Origin: Actinokineospora terrae
GTDB taxonomy: Bacteria > Actinomycetota > Actinomycetes > Mycobacteriales > Pseudonocardiaceae
Length of the DNA: 64,000 nt
Direction: 5' to 3'
NCBI RefSeq assembly: GCF_900111175.1
Contig: NZ_FOGI01000011.1
Span: 238,762-302,761, forward strand
Of the stretch, positions 51,701 through 60,356 are shown piece after piece. The translations under genes and the position numbers were made by a program. The notes under the pieces were generated by a model. The model saw nothing but the letters and a program-made list of their open reading frames with translations, was not told where the DNA came from and made no database searches. The first letter of the stretch is position 1; each line of letters begins with the position of its first letter.

Positions 51701-53221
51701 ATGGGCAAGCTCGTCAACACCGGTGTCGTGGTGATCGGCACCGGGTTCTCCGGCATGGGGATGGCCATCCAGCTGCGCAAGGAGGGCCGCGACGACTTCG
51801 TCGTGCTGGAGAAGGCCGCCGACTTCGGCGGTACCTGGCGGGACAACACCTACCCCGGCTGCGCCTGCGACATCCAGTCGCACATGTACTCGTTCTCCTT
51901 CGAGCAGAAGCCGGACTGGACCCGCTCGTACGCCCCGCAGCCCGAGATCTGGCAGTACCTGCGCGACGTGGCCGCCAAGTGGGACCTGGCGCGCAACACC
52001 CGCTTCGGCGTCGAGGTGACCGGCGCGCGCTGGGACTCGGGCGCGAACCGCTGGCACGTCGAGACCTCCGGCGGCGACACCTACGTCACCCGGTTCCTGG
52101 TCGCGGGCATCGGCGCGCTGCACCTCCCGGCCATCCCCCGGCTGCCCGGCATCGAGACCTTCGAGGGCGCGGCGTTCCACTCGGCCCAGTGGGACCACGA
52201 CTACGACCTGACCGGCAAGCGCGTCGCGGTGATCGGGACCGGGGCCAGCGCGGTGCAGTTCGTGCCCCGCATCGCGCCGCAGGTGGCGGAGTTGACGCTG
52301 TTCCAGCGCACCGCGCCGTGGGTGATGCCCAAGCCGGACCACGGGATGCCCGCCTGGTCGCAGGCGCTGTTCGCGAAGGTCCCCGGCGCCCAGCGCGCCT
52401 ACCGGCACCTGCTGTACTGGATCAACGAGGTCCGCGCGGTCGGCTTCAACGGCCACCAGGGTGTCCTCAAGCTCGCCTCGAAGCTCGCCGCGCACAACAT
52501 CACCCGATCGGTGCGGGACCCGGAGTTGGTGCGGAAGCTGACCCCGGACTACGTCATGGGCTGCAAGCGGGTGCTGATCTCCAACGACTACTACCCGACG
52601 TTCAACCGGTCCAACGTGCACCTCGACACCTCGGGCGTCGCGGAGGTCCGCGCGCACAGCGTCGTGGGCAAGGACGGGCGCGAGCACCCGGTTGACGCGA
52701 TCATCTACGGCACCGGGTTCCACGTCACAGACTCGTTCGACTACCTGAGGATCACCGGCCGGGACGGGGTCGACCTGGCCGGGCTGTGGCGGGAGCGGGG
52801 CATCAACACCCACCTCGGGATGAGCGTCGCAGGCTTCCCGAACCTGTTCTTCCTACTCGGCCCGAACACCGGGCTCGGCCACAACTCGGTGGTCTTCATG
52901 ATCGAGTCGCAGATCCGGTACGTGGCCGAGGCGCTGCGGCTGGCCGACCGCGACGGCGCGGAGGCGCTGCAGGTGCGGGTCGCGGCGCAGGAGTCGTTCA
53001 ACACCGAGGTGCAGCGCAAGCTCGCCGACGGCGTGTGGACCCGCGGCGGCTGCACCAGCTGGTACCTGGACTCCCAGGGCGTCAACCGCACCATCTGGCC
53101 CGGCTTCACCTGGCGCTACTGGCTGCGTACCCGCCGCGTCGACCCGTCGGACTTCGAACTGCTCACCCGCACCCGCGCCACCGCCGGAAATGGCGCGAGC
53201 GACCCGGCGGCCGTCCGCTAG
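51701..53221 (+). CDS. Baeyer-Villiger-type flavin monooxygenase
   Basis: 506 residues from ATG. GxGxxG (VIGTGFSGMGMAIQL) for FAD, the fingerprint F-x-G-x3-H-x3-W-D (FEGAAFHSAQWD) and a second Rossmann motif VIGTGASAVQFVP for NADPH. Class B monooxygenases insert oxygen into ketones or oxidise heteroatoms. Regulated by the divergent TetR. Substrate unknown. Confidence 0.92.
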   Translation: MGKLVNTGVVVIGTGFSGMGMAIQLRKEGRDDFVVLEKAADFGGTWRDNTYPGCACDIQSHMYSFSFEQKPDWTRSYAPQPEIWQYLRDVAAKWDLARNTRFGVEVTGARWDSGANRWHVETSGGDTYVTRFLVAGIGALHLPAIPRLPGIETFEGAAFHSAQWDHDYDLTGKRVAVIGTGASAVQFVPRIAPQVAELTLFQRTAPWVMPKPDHGMPAWSQALFAKVPGAQRAYRHLLYWINEVRAVGFNGHQGVLKLASKLAAHNITRSVRDPELVRKLTPDYVMGCKRVLISNDYYPTFNRSNVHLDTSGVAEVRAHSVVGKDGREHPVDAIIYGTGFHVTDSFDYLRITGRDGVDLAGLWRERGINTHLGMSVAGFPNLFFLLGPNTGLGHNSVVFMIESQIRYVAEALRLADRDGAEALQVRVAAQESFNTEVQRKLADGVWTRGGCTSWYLDSQGVNRTIWPGFTWRYWLRTRRVDPSDFELLTRTRATAGNGASDPAAVR

Positions 53222-53224
53222 TTT
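53219..53224 (+). promoter_or_regulatory. Leaderless -10 box of smpB
   Basis: TAGTTT, whose TAG is also the monooxygenase stop codon, 7 nt before the smpB ATG. Confidence 0.5.
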
Positions 53225-53231
53225 CGGGGGC

Positions 53232-53711
53232 ATGGCCGCAGACCCCAACAGCGCGACGATCGCCACGAACCGGCGGGCCCGGCACCACTACGCGGTGCTC
53301 GACACGGTCGAGGCGGGCGTCGTGCTGGTGGGCACCGAGGTCAAGAGCCTGCGCCTGGGCCGGGCGTCGCTGGTCGACGCGTTCGCCACCATCGACGACG
53401 GCGAGGTGTGGCTGCGCGGGCTGCACATCAACGAGTACGCGCTGGGCACCTGGACCAACCACACGCCCCGGCGGACCCGCAAGCTGCTGCTGCACCGGCG
53501 CGAGATCGACAAGCTGTCGCAGAAGGTCCACGAGTCCGGCCTGTCCCTGGTCCCGCTGTCGATGTACTTCACCGACGGCCGGGTGAAGGTCGAACTGGCC
53601 CTCGTCCGCGGCAAGAAGACCTGGGACAAGCGCGCCGACCTCGCCGACCGCGACGCCAAGCGCGAGATCGAACGCGCCTTCGCCCGCCACATCAAGGGCA
53701 AGCGCCACTAG
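53232..53711 (+). CDS. smpB: SsrA-binding protein SmpB
   Basis: 159 residues. Motifs: IATNRRARHHYAVLDTVEAGVVLVGTEVKSLR, INEYALGTWTNHTPRRTRKLLLHRREI, KKTWDKRADLADRDAKREIERA. It loads tmRNA onto stalled ribosomes. No ssrA gene was recognised in this window. Confidence 0.97.
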   Translation: MAADPNSATIATNRRARHHYAVLDTVEAGVVLVGTEVKSLRLGRASLVDAFATIDDGEVWLRGLHINEYALGTWTNHTPRRTRKLLLHRREIDKLSQKVHESGLSLVPLSMYFTDGRVKVELALVRGKKTWDKRADLADRDAKREIERAFARHIKGKRH

Positions 53712-53739
53712 CGCCGCCGCCCGTGACACCATCCACCCC

Positions 53740-53916
53740 GTGCCCCGCCTGTTCACCGCCCTCCTGGGCCTGGTCGACAAGTTCGAGGAACGCGGAGTCC
53801 ACGTCCCCGGCGCCGACGACGGCAAGATCTCCCCATGGCGCGACTTCGGCTGGCTGATCGCCGCCTGGCTGGTCGCCATCGGCTTCTTCATCCTCTTCTT
53901 CGCCCTCGCCGCCTGA
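53740..53916 (+). CDS. 58-residue single-pass membrane protein
   Basis: From GTG at 53740 to TGA at 53914-53916: MPRLFTALLGLVDKFEERGV, then GADDGKISPWRDFGW and a membrane helix (about 37-56). Composition and codon use (C/G at third positions) look coding; it begins 28 nt after smpB. Function unknown. Confidence 0.6.
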   Translation: MPRLFTALLGLVDKFEERGVHVPGADDGKISPWRDFGWLIAAWLVAIGFFILFFALAA

Positions 53917-53963
53917 ACCCGACCGGCTCACTTCGGGCAGTTCGGCAACGGGTCCCCACCCGG

Positions 53964-54713
53964 TTAGGCAGGTGCGACTCGGCCCTCGACGCCTGCCCCT
54001 GCCGTCGGGATCACTGCCGCTCGGCCTCTGGTGCGGCGGTGGGCTGTGGTGTCTAGGAGAGCGCCTACAGTGCGGCGGCGCGAGGGGGTTGCGTTGGGTT
54101 GGGATGCGGTGGCGAGCAGTGTGGGGTCTAGGCGTAAGAGGGTGGAGAGGGCGCGTTGGGGGGCAGTGAGGGTGGCTAGGCCTGGGGGGACGGGGGGTTC
54201 CACTTCGTTTTCGGCGGAGGGGGTGAAGGCGTCTTCGTTGCGTTCCCAGGTGCCGTAGGCGGCTAGCCACGCGAGGTAGAGCGGTCGGAGATCGCCTGCG
54301 GCCAGTTCGAGGCGAATCCCTGCGATCGCGGGAAGCCACCCGCCAGGGTCGTGGGTGAGGATCTCGCGGTCCTCGTCGGTGATCTGGAAGTCGAACACCG
54401 CGAAACCGCCTACGACCCAGGCGTCCACGAAGTCATCGACGCGGTGGTCGTCGATGACCGCGGCGTCCACCGCCGTGTCGGGTAGCCGCAACATCACCCG
54501 GTGGTCGCCCCAGTCGGTGATGTGCACGTGGGCGTCGTAGTACCGCGACATCAACTCCGCTGGGTCGCCCTTGAAGTCGCCCCAGTGGTACTCGTTCGCG
54601 AACGTCGTGGCGGTGATCTCCGCCCGGCTGGACAAGGCGCGGACAGCGCGCTGCTCGGCGAGTCCCAGGGGTCGGTCGACCGCCAGGAACCCGTAGTACT
54701 GGTACTCGCCCAC
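53964..54713 (-). CDS. Uncharacterised protein of EACC1-associated operon
   Basis: 249 residues from ATG at 54713. The N-terminal 200 residues are well formed (MGEYQYYGFLAVDRPLGLAEQRAVRAL, ITATTFANEYHWGDFKGDP, RYYDAHVHITDWG, LRPLYLAWLAAYG, EVEPPVPPGL), a pattern I associate with a widespread but unnamed family; the last 40 residues are Arg/Thr/Ala-rich and may be a run-on after C-terminal truncation. It starts 4 nt after the EACC1-like gene. Confidence 0.7.
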   Translation of the reverse strand: MGEYQYYGFLAVDRPLGLAEQRAVRALSSRAEITATTFANEYHWGDFKGDPAELMSRYYDAHVHITDWGDHRVMLRLPDTAVDAAVIDDHRVDDFVDAWVVGGFAVFDFQITDEDREILTHDPGGWLPAIAGIRLELAAGDLRPLYLAWLAAYGTWERNEDAFTPSAENEVEPPVPPGLATLTAPQRALSTLLRLDPTLLATASQPNATPSRRRTVGALLDTTAHRRTRGRAAVIPTAGAGVEGRVAPA

Positions 54714-54717
54714 GGGG

Positions 54718-55059
54718 CTACTCGTCGAAGAACTTGTCCACCTGGGCCAGGACCTCGTCGACGTTCGAGTTGTTGGCGAGTTTGGCTTTGAAGTGCTTGT
54801 CGCCGTCTTTGAGGTCCAGGTCCAGGACGACGGCTTTGCGGCGGGTGCTCAGGTAGGTGAAGACGGAGCGGATCATGACGGCGCCTGCGCCGCCGCCGCC
54901 GAGGGCGATGGTGAGGGCGTCGATGGCGGCGCCCATCTCGCCTTCGCGGATGGGGGCGTCGCGGAGGCGGACCCTGCCGCGCAGTTCGTCCTCGTCGCGC
55001 AGCCAGGTGGCCAGTTCGCGGAGGTCGTCGTCGGTGCCGGTGAGTGCTGCCTCAGTCAC
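54718..55059 (-). CDS. EACC1-like effector-associated constant component
   Basis: 113 residues from GTG at 55059, with TACACT 6 nt upstream. LRELATWLRDEDELRGRVRL, PIREGEMGAAIDALTIALGGGGAGAVMIRSVFTYLSTRR and DLDLKDGD match the EACC1 pattern known from computational studies of bacterial conflict systems. In those, it accompanies variable effectors; here the partner would be the downstream unassigned protein. Assigned from motif memory. Confidence 0.72.
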   Translation of the reverse strand: MTEAALTGTDDDLRELATWLRDEDELRGRVRLRDAPIREGEMGAAIDALTIALGGGGAGAVMIRSVFTYLSTRRKAVVLDLDLKDGDKHFKAKLANNSNVDEVLAQVDKFFDE

Positions 55060-55065
55060 TCGTCC

Positions 55066-55071
55066 AGTGTA
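55066..55071 (-). promoter_or_regulatory. Leaderless -10 box of EACC1-like gene
   Basis: TACACT on the minus strand, 6 nt before the GTG, in the 21-nt gap after the HTH gene. Confidence 0.45.
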
Positions 55072-55080
55072 CGTAGCCGA

Positions 55081-55536
55081 TCACTCCGCCTGGGCCCTGA
55101 TGTGCGCGACCAGTTCGATGGTGTCCATCCCGCACAGCTCGGCCAGCCGGTCGAGCGCCGAGCCGTCCAGGTGCACCTCGTCCTGTTCGGACAGCAGTTC
55201 GGCGGCCCAGCGGCGCAGCGGCATCAGCTGGGGCCGGTCGTCGGCGGCCGCCGCGTGCAGGTCGACGCGGACGCGGCCCAGGGGGGTGTCCGCGAAGACG
55301 CGGTCGTGCACCCGGGCGATCAGGTCGTGTGGCAGCGCCTCTAGCGCCACGCAGATCTCTACGAACCGGACCACCGAACACTGCCGGGTGCCCAGTTCGT
55401 AGGTCGCCAGGGTCTGCAGCGAGATCTCGCTCTGCAGCCTGCCGTTGAGCTCCTTGCGGGTCCAGCCCCGCTGCTTGCGCAGCCTGCGGATCTCGTCCCC
55501 GAGCACCCGCTGGTAGGTCGCCGCTTCGATGCGCAA
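55081..55536 (-). CDS. XRE-type HTH regulator
   Basis: 151 residues from TTG at 55536 with GAGGAGGGG upstream. HTH at about 10-60: LGDEIRRLRKQRGWTRKELNGRLQSEISLQTLATYELGTRQCSVVRFVEICVAL. C-terminal helical part ends LAELCGMDTIELVAHIRAQ. First gene of the three-gene minus-strand operon. Confidence 0.85.
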   Translation of the reverse strand: MRIEAATYQRVLGDEIRRLRKQRGWTRKELNGRLQSEISLQTLATYELGTRQCSVVRFVEICVALEALPHDLIARVHDRVFADTPLGRVRVDLHAAAADDRPQLMPLRRWAAELLSEQDEVHLDGSALDRLAELCGMDTIELVAHIRAQAE

Positions 55537-55656
55537 GGTCCGCCCCTCCTCGACCGGCGCCGCTGAACGCCGACGCCTCCACCACAGGAAGCGATCAACC
55601 CGCCCGCCCTGACGCGGGTTCGGCGAAGTTGCTCCGATCGAGTGAGGGCGAAAGCC

Positions 55657-57657
55657 TCAGTTCACACACGGAGGCCCGGTCTGCACCGCGGCGCGGGCAC
55701 CCAGGTCGAGCAACGGGGCACCCGTCAGCCGCTCGCCGGGGGTACCGGCGGTGGTGCTGAAGTCCTTGCCGATGATGACGGTGACCTTGCCCTTGGTCAG
55801 GTTGGTGTCCGCCTCGCTGGTGGCCTTGCCGCCGAGCGCGTCCACGACCGACTTGCCGCCCGCCTCCTCGCCCTTGGCGTAGCGGACCACGGTCTTGGAC
55901 CTGGCCGCGGCGTTGCCGGTCTCGCCGGTCGGGAAGCCCTGGCTCTCCAGGGTGTCGGCCACCTCGGCGGCCAGCCCGGTGCGGCCGGACCCGTTGAGCA
56001 CCGACACCGTCGGCTTGGCCGCGGGCGCGTCGGCGGTCCCGGTGGTGGGGGCGCCGCTGCTGGGCGCCGGGGTCCCGCCGGTCAGCAGGCCGGTGACGAA
56101 CTCCTTCACCGCCGTGGGGTCGACCTGCACCGCGCTGCCGTCGCTGGGGGTGCTCAGGTCGAGGGTGCCGTGCGGGATCGTCTCGAACCCGACGTCGCCA
56201 CCGGTCACCGAGATCATCTGCTGCGCGAACCGCATGATGTCCCAGTTCTTGTCCAGCACCACCGACTTGCCGATCGCGGTCTTGAGCTGGTCGAGCACCT
56301 GCGAGCCGGGCGCCAGCACGTCGCCGGAGACCATCTTCTTCGCCATGGCGCTCATGAACACCTGCTGGCGGGTGATCCGGTCGATGTCGCCGTTGGGCAG
56401 CCCGTGCCGCTGCCGGACGAACTGCAGCGCCTGCACCCCCTGCAGGGTCTGCGTCCCGGCCGGGAAGTTCGCGCCGGACAACGAGTCCTTGGTGGCCTTC
56501 TTCAGGCACACCTCGACGCCGCCGACCGCGTTGGTGATGTCGTAGAAGCCGAGCAGGTTGACCTCGGCGTAGTGGTCGATGGTGGCGCCGGTGAGCTTGG
56601 TCAGGGTGGCGATCAGGCTCTTGGCGCCCTCCTCGTTGGACCGGCGCTCCAGCTCCTTCTGGTCGGAGACGCCTTCCTTCTGAAGCTGGCCGCGCGCGGC
56701 CAGCTTCGCCCTGCTGTAGGCGGAGTTGACCTTGTGCTTGCCGTAGCCGGGGATCTCGACGTACGAGTCGCGGGGGATCGAGATGCCGACCGGCTTGCCG
56801 CCGTTGTTCGGGATCCTGATCATGATCAGCGTGTCGGTGTTGGTCTCGCCGTCGGACTTGCCGCCGTTGAGCATCGCCAACTGCTCTTTCGACAGCGGGT
56901 TGCCCTGCGCGTCGGTTCGGCTGTCCACGCCGACCATCAGGATGTCCACCGCGCCGTCCGCGGGCTTCTCCCCGGTGTCCTCGACCACGTTGGCCTTGGT
57001 GACCCCGTCGGAGAACGAGTCGGTCACCTTCCAGTAGTAGCCGGTCGCGGCGAGCACGACCGCCGAGAGCAGCGCCACCGCCGTGCGGCCCGCGACCATC
57101 CCCGGCTTGGGCTTGCGCGCCCGCGTCGACGACGGCCTGGTGCTCGGCCGGATCCGCTCGGTCTCGGCCGCCCCGGACACCCGCTTGCGCGGCCCGGACC
57201 CCTCGCGCGCCCCGGCACCGTCGCGCCGCCCCGCGCGGACCCCGCTCTCGCGACCGGCCGCACCTGCCCGGCTCGCGCTGTCCCGGCCCACACCGTCCCG
57301 ACCCGCACCGTCCCGGCCCGAGTTGCTCCGGCTCGGCGACTCGGCCCGGCTCGCGCCGTCCCGACCGGGAGCAGCCGCTCGTCCGGCGCGCCCCCGCGCC
57401 CGGTCGTCGCCGCGCCCCGCCTCGGGTCGTGGCCTGCGCGCCCCCGCGTCCCGCGTCCCGCGCTCGTCCCGGACGCCGCGGTCCCTGGCCGGGTCCTGCC
57501 GCGGCCGCTCGGGCCGCGCGGCCCGGTCCTGGCCGTCGCGCGCCGCCCTGGGGTGGTCGCCGGGTGGTGGGACGCGCCTGCCTGGGGCCTGGGCGCGCGG
57601 TGGTACGGGTCGACCCGATCCCGCGCGATCGCCTGGCCTCGGTGGCCGGTACTCCAC
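55657..57657 (-). CDS. LytR-CpsA-Psr family ligase with LytR_C domain
   Basis: 666 residues from GTG at 57657 (GGGAGGAGCGGGG upstream). Residues 1-185 are a disordered Arg/Pro/Gly-rich cytoplasmic tail; a membrane helix follows (about 190-208; GRTAVALLSAVVLAATGYY). The LCP domain (about 235-480) has VDILMVGVDSRTDAQG, NTDTLIMIRIPNNGG, SIPRDSYVEIPG, LGFYDITNAVGGVEVCL, LQFVRQRHGLPNGDIDRITRQQVF. LytR_C about 540-640 (VSVLNGSGRTGLAAEVADTLESQGF). It transfers glycopolymers onto peptidoglycan. Confidence 0.95.
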   Translation of the reverse strand: MEYRPPRPGDRAGSGRPVPPRAQAPGRRVPPPGDHPRAARDGQDRAARPERPRQDPARDRGVRDERGTRDAGARRPRPEAGRGDDRARGRAGRAAAPGRDGASRAESPSRSNSGRDGAGRDGVGRDSASRAGAAGRESGVRAGRRDGAGAREGSGPRKRVSGAAETERIRPSTRPSSTRARKPKPGMVAGRTAVALLSAVVLAATGYYWKVTDSFSDGVTKANVVEDTGEKPADGAVDILMVGVDSRTDAQGNPLSKEQLAMLNGGKSDGETNTDTLIMIRIPNNGGKPVGISIPRDSYVEIPGYGKHKVNSAYSRAKLAARGQLQKEGVSDQKELERRSNEEGAKSLIATLTKLTGATIDHYAEVNLLGFYDITNAVGGVEVCLKKATKDSLSGANFPAGTQTLQGVQALQFVRQRHGLPNGDIDRITRQQVFMSAMAKKMVSGDVLAPGSQVLDQLKTAIGKSVVLDKNWDIMRFAQQMISVTGGDVGFETIPHGTLDLSTPSDGSAVQVDPTAVKEFVTGLLTGGTPAPSSGAPTTGTADAPAAKPTVSVLNGSGRTGLAAEVADTLESQGFPTGETGNAAARSKTVVRYAKGEEAGGKSVVDALGGKATSEADTNLTKGKVTVIIGKDFSTTAGTPGERLTGAPLLDLGARAAVQTGPPCVN

Positions 57658-57824
57658 GCCCCGCTCCTCCCTGTCGCCTGACGCCGGTCGGCCCTGGGCG
57701 CGCTCGTCCGCCGGTGAAAAGTAAGACGCGCGCGAGGTGTCCCAGGTTGTCCGTAGCGTGACATATCCGGATGTCCCACCGGGCACGGCACACGTCCCAC
57801 CGCCCCCAGCACGCCCCTATCGAG

Positions 57825-59996
57825 TCACACCCGCGCCCGTGACCTGCGGTTGCTCCAGGCGATCACCCGGCTGGCCGCCGCGAGCACCGCCACCCCCATC
57901 GTCGCCCCGTAGAGCCCGACGCCCGGCCCGAGCGCCGATCCCATCGGCGGCAGGCAGGCGACCGCGGTCACCAGCCAGGGCCAGGCCGTGCCGGTGGAGC
58001 CGATGCGGACCGCGTGCAGCAGGTACCAGCCGAGCAGCAGGTGGATGGCGCTGGTCATCGGGTCGACCGGGATGCCGAGCAGGACCGGGTCGTGGTGGGC
58101 GCCGGTGAGACCGCTCAGCGCGAAGCCGATGATCCCCAGCGCGCCGTAGCCCGTGCCGATGGCCGCCGCGACCGGGTCCCAGCGGCTCACCGGGAGGTCG
58201 TCGGGGCGGATGGTCCCCGGCCCGCCCCGGCCGCGGCGCTCGAACAGCAGGAACGCCAGCACGGTCGGCACCGCCAGCAGCACCAGCGCGAGCAGCGTCC
58301 TGGGCTGGGTGGCCCAGCTCAGGACCGTGCCGGGCACCCCCGCGCTGGACGCGGCCCCGATCACGCCCGCCAGCAGCAGCATCGCGCACAGGTACACCAG
58401 GTAGACCGTCATCGGCGCGTTCCGCAGCCGGTGCACCGCCCTGGCCACGCCGCCGTGCGCGATCACCCGGACCCGGTCCCGCCCGGGAGCGACCACCAGG
58501 CACACCTGCACCAACCCGACCAGCAGCACCCCCAGCGCCGAGGGGACGAAACTCGCCGTGCCAGCCGGTACCGCGATCAGCCCTTTGTCGTGGCCGCCAA
58601 CGGTTGTCAGCAGCACCAGGCACACCAACGCGCAAGCTGACACCACCGGCAAGGCCCGGCGCGGCAGGTGGTCGAACGACCCATCGGCGTAGTGCATCGA
58701 CAGTTGCCCGAACAGGGCCGCGAGCACGATCCCGCCCGCGTAAGCGGCGATGGTCCCGCTACCGAACAACCCGAGCCCGGCGACGACAAGAGCCTGCGCG
58801 ACCGGCGTCCCGACCGGGGCTCGCTTGTGCAGCCAGTGCATCGCGGGCGTCATCCCGACCACCAGCAGGTACAGGCCAAGCAGCCACAGCGGTTGCGTGA
58901 TGAGTCGGGTGAAAGCATCGACGGCAGCGTCAGAGGCGTTGAGCAGGTCTAGAGACAGCGGCACCACCAGCCACGCGGTGACGAACGCCAGCACCGGCCG
59001 GATCAGCCAGCACACCCGCCCGGCCAGGTAACCGCCGTAGCCGGTGCCGTCCGCCAGCGCGGCCCGCCAGGCCAGCAGGTTCGAGTCGCCGCCCGCGAAG
59101 AAGAACAGCGGCACCAGTTGCAGCACCCAGGTCAGCGGCCACAGCGACCCGATGCCGGTCCCCAGCAGCGGCGCGAACGCCAGCGCGGACTCCGCCAGCA
59201 CCACCCCGGCCAGGCTCACCACCCGCAGCATCCCCAGGTACCCCGCTCGGTCCCTGGCGCGTTCCCCGATCGGCACCGCGCCGCGCGGCACCCCGGTCCT
59301 GCGGCGGGCGAACGCGGGCACCCGCACCGCCAGCAGCAGCGCCACGACCAGCAGCGCGACCACCCAGGTCCCGATCGGCTCCGCCCGCGGCGGACCCCAG
59401 CGCTGGTGCCACGAGTTGGCGACCAACCCGGCCGCGTACAGCGACGCCACCAACTGGCACGTCCCGGCCGCCCCGCGCGGGTTCAGCTCGCACTGGCGGT
59501 GCATGTCTCTGGCGAGCCGGTCGTCCAGGGCGCGCCGCGGTCCCGGTCCGAGCGGCTGGCCCTTGGCCGAGGCGTACCGCAGGAGGTCGTAGCCGAGGTC
59601 GTGCGCCTTGCAGCTGGCGGAGAAGTCCCAGCGGGAGTTGTCCTCGCCCCACGGCGCCGAGCACCCGCCGTCGACGTGGACCGCGCGCCTGGTGCCGTCC
59701 GGCGCGGTCAACCGGCCGGGCGTGACCCCGGACACCCGGGTGAAGTCGGCGGGCAGCAACGCGATCGGGTCGCGGCCGGAGCCCGGGTCGAGCAGGGCGT
59801 CGATGGCGGCCGCGGCCTTGGCGACGTCCCCGGTCGGTGGCGTCGTCGGCTCGGTCGGCGCGCGCGAGGCCACCACCCCGTAGCCCCCGGCGACCAGGAT
59901 GACCAGGACGAGCCAGCCGACTCGGCCGCGCAGCCGCACCGGCCCCCGGTGCTCCGGCGGATCCGGTCTCGGCGGTGCGGCGATGGTGGCCGTCAC
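57825..59996 (-). CDS. Phospholipase A2-domain/multipass membrane fusion protein
   Basis: 723 residues from GTG at 59996. A membrane helix (about 27-43) is followed by an extracytoplasmic domain (about 55-200) of the prokaryotic phospholipase A2 type: CSAPWGEDNSRWDFSASCKAHDLGYD with the His132-Asp133 pair, DDRLARDMHRQC and TCQLVASLYAAG. Residues about 205-715 hold around 12 membrane helices. The membrane part may be an acyltransferase-like or transporter module. It may link lipid hydrolysis to membrane transport. Confidence 0.8.
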   Translation of the reverse strand: MTATIAAPPRPDPPEHRGPVRLRGRVGWLVLVILVAGGYGVVASRAPTEPTTPPTGDVAKAAAAIDALLDPGSGRDPIALLPADFTRVSGVTPGRLTAPDGTRRAVHVDGGCSAPWGEDNSRWDFSASCKAHDLGYDLLRYASAKGQPLGPGPRRALDDRLARDMHRQCELNPRGAAGTCQLVASLYAAGLVANSWHQRWGPPRAEPIGTWVVALLVVALLLAVRVPAFARRRTGVPRGAVPIGERARDRAGYLGMLRVVSLAGVVLAESALAFAPLLGTGIGSLWPLTWVLQLVPLFFFAGGDSNLLAWRAALADGTGYGGYLAGRVCWLIRPVLAFVTAWLVVPLSLDLLNASDAAVDAFTRLITQPLWLLGLYLLVVGMTPAMHWLHKRAPVGTPVAQALVVAGLGLFGSGTIAAYAGGIVLAALFGQLSMHYADGSFDHLPRRALPVVSACALVCLVLLTTVGGHDKGLIAVPAGTASFVPSALGVLLVGLVQVCLVVAPGRDRVRVIAHGGVARAVHRLRNAPMTVYLVYLCAMLLLAGVIGAASSAGVPGTVLSWATQPRTLLALVLLAVPTVLAFLLFERRGRGGPGTIRPDDLPVSRWDPVAAAIGTGYGALGIIGFALSGLTGAHHDPVLLGIPVDPMTSAIHLLLGWYLLHAVRIGSTGTAWPWLVTAVACLPPMGSALGPGVGLYGATMGVAVLAAASRVIAWSNRRSRARV

Positions 59997-60356
59997 GATC
60001 GGAGATCTCCCACTCGGGGGAGGCTACCGCCGCTCGACGCGCGCGAAGGGCGGAAAGGCGCTAGGGGGTGAGACCCGGGCCGTGGCACGGCGCACCCCCA
60101 GGACGCCGCGCCACGAAAGGTCCCCCCGCGGACCCCCGGTCCCCCGACTTCACACGCTACGGCCTGCCCTGGCATCCTGCCTGTACCGCGCACTGCCGCT
60201 GCCCGAACCGGAAACAGGGCCGCCGACCAGGCACAACCGGGGTAGTCGATGTACTACGATCGGCAACCGGCAAGTCCGTTGCCCCGCTGGCGGCAACTCC
60301 GGCGGCACCCCCGACCGGTGGGCGGGCGGAGCGCGAGGCGAGGCGAAGGGGAGCAG
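59997..60356. promoter_or_regulatory. Upstream region of SARP-type regulator
   Basis: 360 nt, divergent. GTAGT-N6-ACTAC at 60242-60257 overlaps a TACGAT box (60254-60259), about 97 nt before the ATG. A candidate operator/promoter; nothing else recognised. Confidence 0.4.

Noticed and set aside
53232..53964. tmRNA gene after smpB
   Set aside because: No GGGGCTGA...TTCGACTTCG-like start or tag-coding frame was seen; the space is taken by a small frame.
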